This document shows positions 1 to 7,700 of a stretch of 64,000 nucleotides of DNA, piece after piece. The notes below the pieces were generated by a model. That model searched no databases. It saw nothing but the letters and a program-made list of their open reading frames with translations, and had not been told where the DNA came from. The stretch is from the NCBI RefSeq assembly GCF_014764305.1, contig NZ_CP061703.1, positions 757,501-821,500 of the forward strand. Reading direction: 5' to 3'. The number at the start of each line of letters is the position of its first letter. Position 1 is the first letter of the stretch. A program made the position numbers and the translations under genes. Source of the DNA: Mesoflavibacter profundi. Lineage in GTDB: Bacteria > Bacteroidota > Bacteroidia > Flavobacteriales > Flavobacteriaceae.

Positions 1-1166
1 TTCATGTGCTGTTCACTATTATAATAATCGTCACTATCACAGGTTAATCCACCAAGCAATACACGCTCGTAACTATCGTTCCAGCGATTTATTGGCAACA
101 TTATAAATCGTTTGTTTATTGCCCAAGTATCTGGTAATGTAGTTATGAAAGATGAATTAATCATATTCCATTTTTCACGATCATTTTGTTGTTTTTGGTA
201 TAATACTTTATAGATTGCTCCGCCACTTTCTCCTACTGTAAAGCTTCCAAATTCTGTAAAAATATTTGGTACGTCTACACCTTCATCTTCACAAGTTTGT
301 TGAATTTGATTAATAATTTCGTCTATCATATATTCGTAATCAAACTCGAAAGCTAAAGAGTTTTTTATAGGAAATCCACCACCAATATTTAAACTATCTA
401 ATGTTGGACAAATCTTTTTTAAACTTACATATACGCGTAAACATTTTAAAAGCTCGTTCCAATAATAGGCATTATCTCTAATTCCTGTATTTATAAAAAA
501 GTGAAGCATTTTAAGCTCTACTTTTGGATTGTCTTTGATTTGGCTTTTATAAAACGGTACAATGTTTTTGTATCCAATACCTAATCTTGAGGTATAAAAC
601 TCAAATTTTGGCTCTTCTTCAGAAGCTATTCTTATTCCTACTTTAAAGTTGGTATTTATTTCTTCTGATAATAAATCTATTTCTTCATAATTATCTATTA
701 TTGGTATACAATTATGATGTCCATTATTTATTAACCTAGCAATATTTGTTACATATTGCTCGCGTTTAAAACCGTTACTAATTACAAAAGTATCGTTTGT
801 AATTTTACCTTCTTTTTTAAGGGTTTCTACTATATCAATATCAAAAGCAGAAGAGGTTTCTATATGAATATCATTTTTTAAAGCTTCATTTAAAACGTGC
901 TTAAAGTGAGAACTTTTTGTACAATAACAATAGTTATATTTTCCTTTGTAATCATGCTTTTCTATTGCATTGGCAAACCATTGCTTAGCACGATTTATAT
1001 TATTTGATATTTGAGGCAAATAGGTAAACTTTAATGGCGCACCATATTGCTCTACCAACTCCATTAAGTTGATATCATGAAATTGTAATGTCTTGTCGTT
1101 TAATGCAAACTCTTCTTGTGGAAAATCAAAAGTCTGATTAATTAAATCTATGTATTTAGTATTCAT
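1..1166 (-). CDS. speA: Biosynthetic arginine decarboxylase (partial, C-terminus beyond window)
   Basis: Decarboxylates arginine to agmatine, the first step of polyamine synthesis; PLP-dependent, fold III (alanine racemase-like barrel), cytoplasmic. I translated the minus strand from the ATG at 1164-1166; the frame stays open to base 1, so about 388 residues are visible and the C-terminal part lies outside. The N-terminus begins MNTKYIDLINQTF. The PLP lysine lies in YCTKSSHFKHV, and GGGFPIKNS and FGSFTVGESG are conserved barrel motifs of long-type SpeA proteins. A well-formed promoter lies about 270 bases upstream, so the mRNA should carry a long leader. Family identification is firm; the end of the gene cannot be judged. 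Confidence 0.93.
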   Translation of the reverse strand, partial: MNTKYIDLINQTFDFPQEEFALNDKTLQFHDINLMELVEQYGAPLKFTYLPQISNNINRAKQWFANAIEKHDYKGKYNYCYCTKSSHFKHVLNEALKNDIHIETSSAFDIDIVETLKKEGKITNDTFVISNGFKREQYVTNIARLINNGHHNCIPIIDNYEEIDLLSEEINTNFKVGIRIASEEEPKFEFYTSRLGIGYKNIVPFYKSQIKDNPKVELKMLHFFINTGIRDNAYYWNELLKCLRVYVSLKKICPTLDSLNIGGGFPIKNSLAFEFDYEYMIDEIINQIQQTCEDEGVDVPNIFTEFGSFTVGESGGAIYKVLYQKQQNDREKWNMINSSFITTLPDTWAINKRFIMLPINRWNDSYERVLLGGLTCDSDDYYNSEQHM

Positions 1167-1260
1167 TAATTATTTTTTAATAAAGTATGTAATAAAGGAT
1201 TAAAACAGTGTTTAATTACTGTTAAAAAAATAATAAGAATACAATTCAGATTTGAATTTT

Positions 1261-1393
1261 CAAGTCATAAGTTGGCACAAAGCCAAGCTCATGCTGACTA
1301 GCATAAATTGAAGTGAATGCGGAAGTTAGCTTTAAAATTCGGTCGCTTAATCTGTAAGCAGCTTTTGAATATGACTTCCTAATTTTCAAAAGC
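1261..1393. repeat. Structured element in the speA leader (three inverted repeats)
   Basis: Seen: three successive perfect inverted repeats in a gene-free stretch: TTGGC/GCCAA (1272-1276 with 1282-1286, 5-nt loop), ATGCT/AGCAT (1291-1295 with 1300-1304, 4-nt loop) and GCTTTTGAA/TTCAAAAGC (1361-1369 with 1385-1393, 15-nt loop). In addition GGAAGT at 1321-1326 is complementary to ACTTCC at 1374-1379 inside the third loop, so a pseudoknot is possible. No ORF of note. It lies between the predicted speA promoter and the speA start, so it would be part of the speA 5' leader. It may be a cis-regulatory RNA or an interspersed palindromic repeat; the sequence alone cannot decide. Confidence 0.55.
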
Positions 1394-1437
1394 CCGAACA
1401 TAGAAACAGTATTCAAAATGTTCAGCTAAATATGTGA

Positions 1438-1467
1438 CAAATGTAATTTATTTTTTGACACACAAAA
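1438..1467 (-). promoter_or_regulatory. Predicted speA promoter (Bacteroidota type)
   Basis: On the minus strand TTTTG (1467-1463) is followed after 17 bases by TACATTTG (1445-1438), matching the TTTG / TAnnTTTG promoter of Bacteroidota sigma-A. Transcription would start near 1431, leaving a leader of about 265 nt before the speA ATG at 1166. Confidence 0.6.
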
Positions 1468-1573
1468 CTTTTTTGATTTTTTTTTTGAAATTATTTTTAT
1501 GTAACCATTGTAACTTACTTTAGTTGTAAGATTTATTAATTTAGACGACTAATTTTTTGGTAAAACAATTTAC

Positions 1574-2440
1574 ATGACTAAATATTTAGATGCTTTTATT
1601 AATGGATTTAATGGCACATTAAATTGGACTTATAAATCTATAATCTTTGATGTTGCTTGGTACAACAACTATTTTTGGGGATTAATCCTTATATCTTTAA
1701 TAGTTTGGGGATTAGAAATTGTGTTTCCTTGGCGTAAAAATCAATCTGTCTTTAGAAAAGATTTTTGGCTAGATGTATTTTACATGTTTTTTAATTTTTT
1801 TGTGTTTAGCATTATAATTAGTGGCTTTTACAAAGTATTAAGTGTACTGTTTTCTGAATTTAATATTACAGCAAGTAGCTTAAGTTTAATTAATATCTCT
1901 AATTGGCATCCTATTTTACAACTACTTATTTTCTTTGTGATTTTAGACTTTGTACAATGGTTTACTCATGTATTATTACATCGTTACGAGGTATTATGGA
2001 ATTTTCATAAAGTACATCATAGCGTGAAAGAAATGGGATTTGCAGCGCATTTGCGCTACCATTGGATGGAAAACGTATTATACAAACCTTTAAAAGTTTT
2101 TGGAGTAATGATTCTTGGTGGCTTTGAACCAGAACAAGCTTACATTGTTCATTTTGCAGCAATAACCATTGGACATTTAAATCATTCTAACATTAAGTTG
2201 ACTTACGGTCCATTTAAATACATTTTTAACAATCCCGTTATGCATCTTTATCATCATGCTTACACAATTCCTAAAGGAAAAAACGGAGTTAATTATGGAA
2301 TAAGCCTAAGTGTCTGGGATTATATTTTTAAAACCAATTATATTCCTGAAGATAGTGGCACTATTGAAATTGGTTTTGAAGGGGACAACCAATTTCCTAA
2401 AGATTTTATTGGTCAAAACACTTACGGATTTAAAAAATAG
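1574..2440 (+). CDS. Sterol desaturase / fatty acid hydroxylase superfamily membrane protein
   Basis: 288 residues with several N-terminal and central hydrophobic segments and the di-iron histidine clusters of the fatty acid hydroxylase superfamily: THVLLHR, FHKVHHS, GHLNHSN and HLYHHAY, in the usual order and spacing. Such enzymes hydroxylate or desaturate lipid substrates at the membrane using O2; the substrate here is unknown. The ATG at 1574 is preceded by an AT-rich region with a weak TACTTTAG box near 1528. The gene stands alone, divergent from speA, and ends in a strong bidirectional hairpin shared with the convergent pseudouridine synthase homologue. Family call is confident, specific function is not. 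Confidence 0.85.
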   Translation: MTKYLDAFINGFNGTLNWTYKSIIFDVAWYNNYFWGLILISLIVWGLEIVFPWRKNQSVFRKDFWLDVFYMFFNFFVFSIIISGFYKVLSVLFSEFNITASSLSLINISNWHPILQLLIFFVILDFVQWFTHVLLHRYEVLWNFHKVHHSVKEMGFAAHLRYHWMENVLYKPLKVFGVMILGGFEPEQAYIVHFAAITIGHLNHSNIKLTYGPFKYIFNNPVMHLYHHAYTIPKGKNGVNYGISLSVWDYIFKTNYIPEDSGTIEIGFEGDNQFPKDFIGQNTYGFKK

Positions 2441-2444
2441 AACT

Positions 2445-2478
2445 AAAAAAAGCCAACTTTTCAGTTGGCTTTTTTTTA
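2445..2478. terminator. Bidirectional rho-independent terminator
   Basis: Perfect stem AGCCAACT (2451-2458) / AGTTGGCT (2463-2470) with a TTTC loop, flanked by an A-run on the left and a T-run on the right, so it can end transcription of both converging genes. It overlaps the stop codon of the minus-strand gene. Confidence 0.9.
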
Positions 2479-3318
2479 TAACATTTTTAAAGTATTTACT
2501 TCTTGTTCTGTCAAGATTTTCCAGTTACCTCGCGGAATATCTTTTTTTGTAAGATGCGCAATTGCAACACAATCTATTTTTACAATATCATATTTTAAAT
2601 GATCAAAAATAGTTCTTAACACAGTATTTCCTGTATTTTTAATCTTAATTCCTACTTCTTTTTTAGGCGATCCATCTATGTAACTAATCTCTTCTACAGT
2701 TACAGTTTTATCTTCTATTTTTAAACCTTGTTGTATCTTTTTAAGGTCTTCTAATTTTAAGTTTTTGTCTAATTCTATATGAAACAATCTTGGTACGCCA
2801 TTTTTAGAATTAGTGAACTTTTTTACTATTTTTTCATCATTAGTAAACAATAAAAGTCCCATAGAATTTCTTCCTAATCTTCCAATTGGTTTAATTCTAG
2901 AATTAGTTGCATTTGCTACCAAATCCATTACTGTTCTACCTTTATCTGTACTTGTAGTTGTAGCAAATCCTTTAGGCTTATTTAGTAATACATAAGCCTT
3001 TTTTTCTGGCGAAATTCTTGCGCCGTCATATTTAACCTCATCATCAATACTGACTTTGTAACCCATTTCGGTTACAACTTTACCATTAACACTAACTAAG
3101 CCCATTGCTATATGTTGATCTGCTTCTCTTCTAGAACACATACCAGAATTAGCAATATATTTGTTTAATCTAATTAAATCAGAATTTGAAGACGACGTAT
3201 TTGCAACCTTTTTTGGTTTTACCGGTGCATTGCCTCTTGCGTAAGTTTTAGTTTTTGAGTTTCCTCTTCCTCTTCCTGAGTTTTTTCTCTTATCATTTGC
3301 TCCTTGATGTCTACTCAT
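2476..3318 (-). CDS. RsuA/RluB-family pseudouridine synthase homologue lacking the catalytic Asp
   Basis: About 280 residues from the ATG at 3318 (start MSRHQGANDKR); an upstream in-frame TTG at 3336 is less likely. Order: basic, Gly/Arg/Lys-rich low-complexity tail (about 1-45), S4 RNA-binding domain (LIRLNKYIANSG to VKYDG), then the PseudoU synthase domain. The catalytic motif, normally GRLDxxTxGLLLxTND, reads GRLGRNSMGLLLFTND: the catalytic Asp is Gly (codon GGA). Later motifs also differ from active Bacteroidota relatives as I remember them (TVLRTIFDHL where NRIVRRIFEHL is usual; IDCV where LDRV is usual). The frame is intact, so it may be an RNA-binding pseudoenzyme. Last gene of the mevalonate operon. 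Confidence 0.8.
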   Translation of the reverse strand: MSRHQGANDKRKNSGRGRGNSKTKTYARGNAPVKPKKVANTSSSNSDLIRLNKYIANSGMCSRREADQHIAMGLVSVNGKVVTEMGYKVSIDDEVKYDGARISPEKKAYVLLNKPKGFATTTSTDKGRTVMDLVANATNSRIKPIGRLGRNSMGLLLFTNDEKIVKKFTNSKNGVPRLFHIELDKNLKLEDLKKIQQGLKIEDKTVTVEEISYIDGSPKKEVGIKIKNTGNTVLRTIFDHLKYDIVKIDCVAIAHLTKKDIPRGNWKILTEQEVNTLKML

Positions 3319-3390
3319 AATTTTATTTTTTTGCAAAGCTACAACGAATTTTTATATAAACATTCAATAATATTTACTGAGTAACTTATT

Positions 3391-4311
3391 TTAAACTGAA
3401 AACAAAAACGTTAACCTATTTAAAACTAAATCGTAATCTATTAACACAATACTAAAAACTCCTGCAATCAATATAAATTTTAAAATATTATGAAGCCATA
3501 AATAATGTGTTTTTGTATTAGATTTCCATAATAATACAAGGTAAGCTATTAGTAAAATTTCACACAACAGGAAGTAAAAATTCATTTTACCAACTTGATA
3601 TTTTGTAACCAATAAATAGGCAGGAATTAATGTTAATGCAACTAGAGCAGATATCATTTGTTTGGATATTTTTTCTCCATAAACAATTGGTATTGTCCTA
3701 TAATTTAAAGTTAGATCTCCTTTAATGTTTTCTAAATCTTTAGTTAACTCTCTAATAGAGACAATAAGAAATAAAAATGAAGCATGTACAAATATGACTG
3801 TGTCAAAATTTTTATAGTAAACAAATATGACAAAAAAAGGAATTACTGTAAGAATAGCAGAAACCAAATTACCTACAATAGGCATTTTTTTTAACTTATG
3901 CGAATAAAACCAAATAGCAAAAATATAAACTGAAAAGAACAGTACTGGCTTAAAAGAAACATAACTTGCCAAAATTACTGCTGAAAAATTGAGTACAAAA
4001 TAAAAAGACAATTTAGTATTTTGACTAACCAATCTATCTAACATAGTTTTATTTGGTCTATTAATTAAATCTTTTTCAGAGTCGTAAAAATTATTAATTA
4101 TATATCCACCAGCAATTACTGCTGCTGATGCCAAAACAAGCATAAGTAAATTAAGATCCAACAACACTTGCTTTGCAGGTTTATCATGTGCAAAAATGAA
4201 AATTGAAGCCAAGTATTGCGCTATTATTACAAATAATATATTGTAACCTCTAACCACAGAAAACATACTAAAAAACTTAAGCAGTACATGTTTTTGTTTT
4301 CTGGTAAACAT
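3391..4311 (-). CDS. UbiA-family prenyltransferase (geranylgeranylglycerol-phosphate type)
   Basis: 306 residues, highly hydrophobic with about eight to nine membrane segments. The two Asp-rich prenyl diphosphate/Mg2+ motifs are present: NNFYDSEKDLINRP and DLENIKGD. Flavobacterial members are usually annotated as geranylgeranylglycerol-phosphate geranylgeranyltransferase-like, but the acceptor is not proven and could be another polar compound. It follows the GHMP kinase and diphosphomevalonate decarboxylase in the same direction, so the prenyl donor pathway and the prenyl user are encoded together. A possible weak terminator separates it from the kinase gene, suggesting lower expression than the upstream genes. 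Confidence 0.82.
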   Translation of the reverse strand: MFTRKQKHVLLKFFSMFSVVRGYNILFVIIAQYLASIFIFAHDKPAKQVLLDLNLLMLVLASAAVIAGGYIINNFYDSEKDLINRPNKTMLDRLVSQNTKLSFYFVLNFSAVILASYVSFKPVLFFSVYIFAIWFYSHKLKKMPIVGNLVSAILTVIPFFVIFVYYKNFDTVIFVHASFLFLIVSIRELTKDLENIKGDLTLNYRTIPIVYGEKISKQMISALVALTLIPAYLLVTKYQVGKMNFYFLLCEILLIAYLVLLWKSNTKTHYLWLHNILKFILIAGVFSIVLIDYDLVLNRLTFLFSV

Positions 4312-4325
4312 TAGATTTAGATTAT

Positions 4326-4352
4326 AAAAAACTCCTAGTAGAACTAAGAGTT
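4326..4352 (-). terminator. Possible intra-operon terminator/attenuator
   Basis: Read on the minus strand, AACUCUUAG (4352-4344), loop UUCUA, CUAGGAGUU (4338-4330) forms a 9-bp stem with one G-U pair and runs into a U-tract (4331-4326). It sits between the GHMP kinase and the UbiA gene and may reduce read-through. Confidence 0.5.
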
Positions 4353-4366
4353 AAAATATTTTTTAT

Positions 4367-5296
4367 TTAAAAATTATAAACGACTTCTAATTTGTAGTCT
4401 TTAAGTGCTTGTTGAGCTTTATTAAAATCTGGAGCAAACCCTAAAATATATCCGCCGCCACCAGATCCGCAAAGCTTTAAATAATAATCATTAGTCTCTA
4501 ATCCTTGCTTCCATAAGTCATGAAATTGTGCAGGTATCATTGGTTTAAAATGATTTAAAACCACTTTGGATAATTGCTTAGTATTTTTAAATAAAGATTT
4601 GATGTCTCCTTTTAAAAAATCGTCAACACAAGCATCTGTATGCTTTATAAATTGATCTTTAAGCATCTTTCTAAAGCCTTCTTGCTTCATGTTTTCCATA
4701 AAGATAGAAACCATTGGCGCAGTTTCTCCAACAACACCAGAATCTAATAAAAACACAGCGCCTTTACCATCAGTACTTTGAGTTGGTATGCCTGTTGCTT
4801 CAATATTTTCTTTAGAATTTATAAGAATTGGCAAGCTTAAATAACTATTTAATGGATCAAGCCCAGATGATTTTCCGTGGAAAAAAGATTCCATTTCAGA
4901 AAAAATAGCTTTAAGTTTTAATAGCTTCTCTCTAGTTAGATTTTCTAATACCGTTATTTTATCTTCAGCATATTTATCGTAAATCGCAGCTACTAAAGCA
5001 CCACTACTACCTACACCATAACCTTGTGGTATTGAAGAGTCAAAATACATCCCATTTTCTATATCTGCATTTAAAGCAGCTATATCAAACGCAACTAAGT
5101 CTTTATTAATGTTTGCCAAATAATCTGCAAACCTTTTTAAACTATTGTTGGATTGTTTAGCTTGATCTGTAAGATTTTTTTCGGTTTTTAGCGCACCGTT
5201 ATAAAAATTATACGGTATAGATAACCCTTTAGAGTCTTTAATAATACCGTACTCTCCAAAAAGTAAAATCTTAGAATAAAATAAAGGACCTTTCAT
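4367..5296 (-). CDS. GHMP kinase, mevalonate kinase-like
   Basis: 309 residues. GHMP signatures: N-terminal SKILLFGEYGII, the ATP loop PQGYGVGSSGAL, and the C-terminal glycine motif LCGSGGGGYILGF. Predicted to phosphorylate mevalonate in the cytoplasm. It lies 27 bases after the diphosphomevalonate decarboxylase gene, in the same operon, which supports a mevalonate pathway role. A second GHMP kinase of the GYDIA type is encoded at 33760-34668 beside HMG-CoA reductase; one should act as mevalonate kinase and the other as phosphomevalonate kinase. The context favours mevalonate kinase here, but the assignment between the two is inference. Confidence 0.82.
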   Translation of the reverse strand: MKGPLFYSKILLFGEYGIIKDSKGLSIPYNFYNGALKTEKNLTDQAKQSNNSLKRFADYLANINKDLVAFDIAALNADIENGMYFDSSIPQGYGVGSSGALVAAIYDKYAEDKITVLENLTREKLLKLKAIFSEMESFFHGKSSGLDPLNSYLSLPILINSKENIEATGIPTQSTDGKGAVFLLDSGVVGETAPMVSIFMENMKQEGFRKMLKDQFIKHTDACVDDFLKGDIKSLFKNTKQLSKVVLNHFKPMIPAQFHDLWKQGLETNDYYLKLCGSGGGGYILGFAPDFNKAQQALKDYKLEVVYNF

Positions 5297-5323
5297 AGCT
5301 ATTAATACAATGGTTATATAAAT

Positions 5324-6403
5324 TTAAAGCTTTTTTGCTCCAAAACCAATTTTATCGCAAATATAATGTCCGTTTTGACAATACGCAACTAACTCTGTTT
5401 TAATAAATTCTAAAACTTGATCTGTGCAAGCTTCGGGATAAAGAACATGTACGTTCGCTCCTGCATCTAATGTAAAGCAAACAGGAAGTTTGGTTTTAGT
5501 TCTAAATTCCCAAATTTTATTAATTATCTGTAAAGTATTTGGTTTCATTAATATAAAATACGGCAAACTTGTCATCATCATTGCGTGTAGGGTAAGTGCT
5601 TCACTTTCTACTATTTTAATAAACTCTTCTAAGTCTCCAGATTGTAAAACCGATTTTATTTTTGTGATATTTTCTTGTGCTTGATCAAATCTTTTTAAAG
5701 CAAAAGGATGATTATGCATAAGGTTATGTCCAACGGTACTACTTACTTGCTTTTCGCCTTTATCTACCAATAATATGGTATCGTTGAAATTTTTGAAATT
5801 TTGGTGTACTGCATAAGGAAATTTCACTCCAAATAAATCACTACTACCTTCAATCTCTGGATGCGTTCCCCAAACAACTAAATCGCCTTCTATGCTTCGG
5901 CAAGCACTTCCAGACCCTAATCTAGCTAAAAAAGACGCTTTTTTATTAAAGTAGTCTTCTGGCATATCAGGATGATGTAATTTTTCAATACTCATTACAC
6001 ATAATGCCAAAGCACTCATTCCAGAAGCTGAAGATGCAATTCCAGAACTATGCGGAAATGTATTTTCAGTTTTAATAATAAAATGATAGTCTTTTAAAAA
6101 GGGTACGTAAGATTCTATACGCTTAAAAAAGGTTTCTATCTTAGGACTAAATTCTGGTTTTGCTTCATTATCTAGAAAAATTTCGAAAGAAAATTTATCA
6201 TTATTTTCTTTTTTTGAAAAAGAAAGTTCTGTAATTGTTTTACAATTATTTAAGGTAAAACTAACAGATGTATTTGCTGGAATTTGCCCGTCTTTTTTTC
6301 CCCAATACTTGACTAATGCTATATTACTTGGCGATTGCCAACTTACACTTCCGTCCTGTAATTCGCTGTCTATTAAATAGGTATTAAATTGCTCAATAAG
6401 CAT
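5324..6403 (-). CDS. mvaD: Diphosphomevalonate decarboxylase
   Basis: 359 residues. ATP-dependent decarboxylation of mevalonate diphosphate to isopentenyl diphosphate. Visible family motifs: SPSNIALVKYWGKK near the N-terminus, the phosphate loop SSGIASSASGMSALAL, GSACRSIEGD with the conserved Arg, and TLDAGANVHVLY carrying the catalytic Asp. First gene of a leftward operon with a GHMP kinase, a UbiA prenyltransferase and a pseudouridine synthase homologue (27-55 base gaps). A TATCTTTG box lies 19 bases upstream of the ATG, identical to the box before the HMG-CoA reductase gene, so the two loci may be transcribed alike. Confidence 0.93.
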   Translation of the reverse strand: MLIEQFNTYLIDSELQDGSVSWQSPSNIALVKYWGKKDGQIPANTSVSFTLNNCKTITELSFSKKENNDKFSFEIFLDNEAKPEFSPKIETFFKRIESYVPFLKDYHFIIKTENTFPHSSGIASSASGMSALALCVMSIEKLHHPDMPEDYFNKKASFLARLGSGSACRSIEGDLVVWGTHPEIEGSSDLFGVKFPYAVHQNFKNFNDTILLVDKGEKQVSSTVGHNLMHNHPFALKRFDQAQENITKIKSVLQSGDLEEFIKIVESEALTLHAMMMTSLPYFILMKPNTLQIINKIWEFRTKTKLPVCFTLDAGANVHVLYPEACTDQVLEFIKTELVAYCQNGHYICDKIGFGAKKL

Positions 6404-6421
6404 AGTTGTCGAAATTTTTTA

Positions 6422-6429
6422 CAAAGATA
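6422..6429 (-). promoter_or_regulatory. -7 box of the mvaD operon
   Basis: TATCTTTG on the minus strand matches TAnnTTTG exactly and lies 19 bases before the mvaD ATG. No clear -33 TTTG was found at the usual distance. The same octamer precedes the HMG-CoA reductase gene. Confidence 0.5.
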
Positions 6430-6544
6430 GTTTTTATTATTCTATAATTTTAGTAGTTTTAGCGCTGAATGGACACTCAATTTTATTTAACTCTAAATAA
6501 ATTGGTTATCCATTAAATGTGTAAATGTAAATGTTTTATTAACC

Positions 6545-6592
6545 CTGTAGAAAGATCTCCCTATTGACTAATTTCTTTCTTTCTACCTACAG
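6545..6592 (+). promoter_or_regulatory. Inverted repeat in front of the TetR gene
   Basis: GTAGAAAGA (6547-6555) is repeated inverted as TCTTTCTAC (6578-6586), and CTGTAG (6545-6550) as CTACAG (6587-6592), ending 15 bases before the TetR start. It could be the operator for autoregulation or a leader hairpin; no experimental analogue is known to me. Confidence 0.4.
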
Positions 6593-6607
6593 AAACTAAG
6601 TATCCTT

Positions 6608-7165
6608 ATGGATAAAAAACAGCGAATAATTATCACCATGTTAGAACTGGTGGTAAAACAAGGTGTGTATGCAACACCTATGTCTCAAGTTGCCAAAGAA
6701 GCAAATGTTGCAGTTGGAACTATCTATCATTACTTTAACAACAAGCAGGAAATTTTAGAAGAAATTTACAAAATGATTAACCAAGATTTTGGTGTTGTTT
6801 TAATGGCAAATTTACCTGACGATGAGTACAGAAAACAGTTTGAAACTGTTTGCCTTAACTTCTTTAACTATTACGTTGGTAATCCTTTAGCGTTTAAGTT
6901 TATGGAGTTTGTTGCTGTACCACCATTAATCTCTTTAGAGTTATCAGAATCTGTTAGAGAATATATTACAGATGTTAAAGACTTTTTCTTAAAAGGAATT
7001 GAAGAAGGTTATTTAAAAGATGCTCAATTAAGACATTTAATGTTAACTACAGCTGGTTGTATTACTTCTACCATAAAATTAAAGGAGAAAAACGCAATCG
7101 AAATTACTAACGATGTTATTAATCAAACCATGGAAATGGCTTGGGATTGTGTAAGAAAACACTAA
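6608..7165 (+). CDS. TetR/AcrR-family transcriptional regulator
   Basis: 185 residues. N-terminal helix-turn-helix of the TetR type: SQVAKEANVAVGTIYHYFNNKQEILEEIY (residues about 25-53; shown in short: VGTIYHYFNNKQ). The C-terminal ligand domain is unassigned. Monocistronic in a rightward orientation, divergent from the mvaD operon 204 bases away, and its stop overlaps the convergent DUF1697 stop by four bases. The inverted repeat at 6545-6592 is a candidate binding site, so both its own gene and possibly the mevalonate operon could be targets; this is inference. Confidence 0.88.
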   Translation: MDKKQRIIITMLELVVKQGVYATPMSQVAKEANVAVGTIYHYFNNKQEILEEIYKMINQDFGVVLMANLPDDEYRKQFETVCLNFFNYYVGNPLAFKFMEFVAVPPLISLELSESVREYITDVKDFFLKGIEEGYLKDAQLRHLMLTTAGCITSTIKLKEKNAIEITNDVINQTMEMAWDCVRKH

Positions 7166-7698
7166 ATAGCTTCTGCTAATTGTAAAACTTTATTAATCGT
7201 TTTAAAATTTCTAGCAGTTATAGCAACTTTAAGTTGTTTCTCGAAAAAATTACTAGTTAGTTTAGTTTTACCATAACCATGGCTACAGTATAGGTAAACT
7301 GTAGTATTGCAATATTTAAACACTTCATTAGGATAAGAAATTGAATTTAATTTTTCAAAATCTTGTTCTAATGGTTTGTTTTTTAACATTAAGAAGTAAG
7401 ACTGTTCTATTACTTCTTTAGACAAAGGAAAATCTTCTATAATAATCTTTAAATCTTGTACGGTTTTTACTAGTACAGTAATAGTATGTCCAAAAGCCTG
7501 AAGTATTAATTTACTTAATATAATCTCTAAATCTGAACAACTACTATTATTATAAGTAAATACAACATTACCACTTTGTATATAGGTTTTTACATTTTTA
7601 AAATGATTATTCTCTAATACATTAGTTAGTTGTTTCATTAATATTTTATGATGTCCTCCAACATTTATTCCTCTTAAAAAAGCGATGTATGTTGCCAT
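7162..7698 (-). CDS. DUF1697 family protein
   Basis: 178 residues from the ATG at 7698, giving the typical start MATYIAFLRGINVGGH; a longer frame reaches an upstream TTG at 7743 inside the preceding gene and is unlikely. Family hallmarks: FLRGINVGG near the N-terminus, TYIQSGNVVF, and a C-terminal NFFEKQL...ATARNFKT-like segment (ITARNFKTINKV). Function of DUF1697 is unknown; it is a small soluble two-domain alpha/beta protein. It lies 2 bases after the HI0933-type flavoprotein gene and is translationally adjacent. Its stop overlaps that of the TetR gene. Confidence 0.85.
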   Translation of the reverse strand: MATYIAFLRGINVGGHHKILMKQLTNVLENNHFKNVKTYIQSGNVVFTYNNSSCSDLEIILSKLILQAFGHTITVLVKTVQDLKIIIEDFPLSKEVIEQSYFLMLKNKPLEQDFEKLNSISYPNEVFKYCNTTVYLYCSHGYGKTKLTSNFFEKQLKVAITARNFKTINKVLQLAEAI

Positions 7699-7700
7699 AA

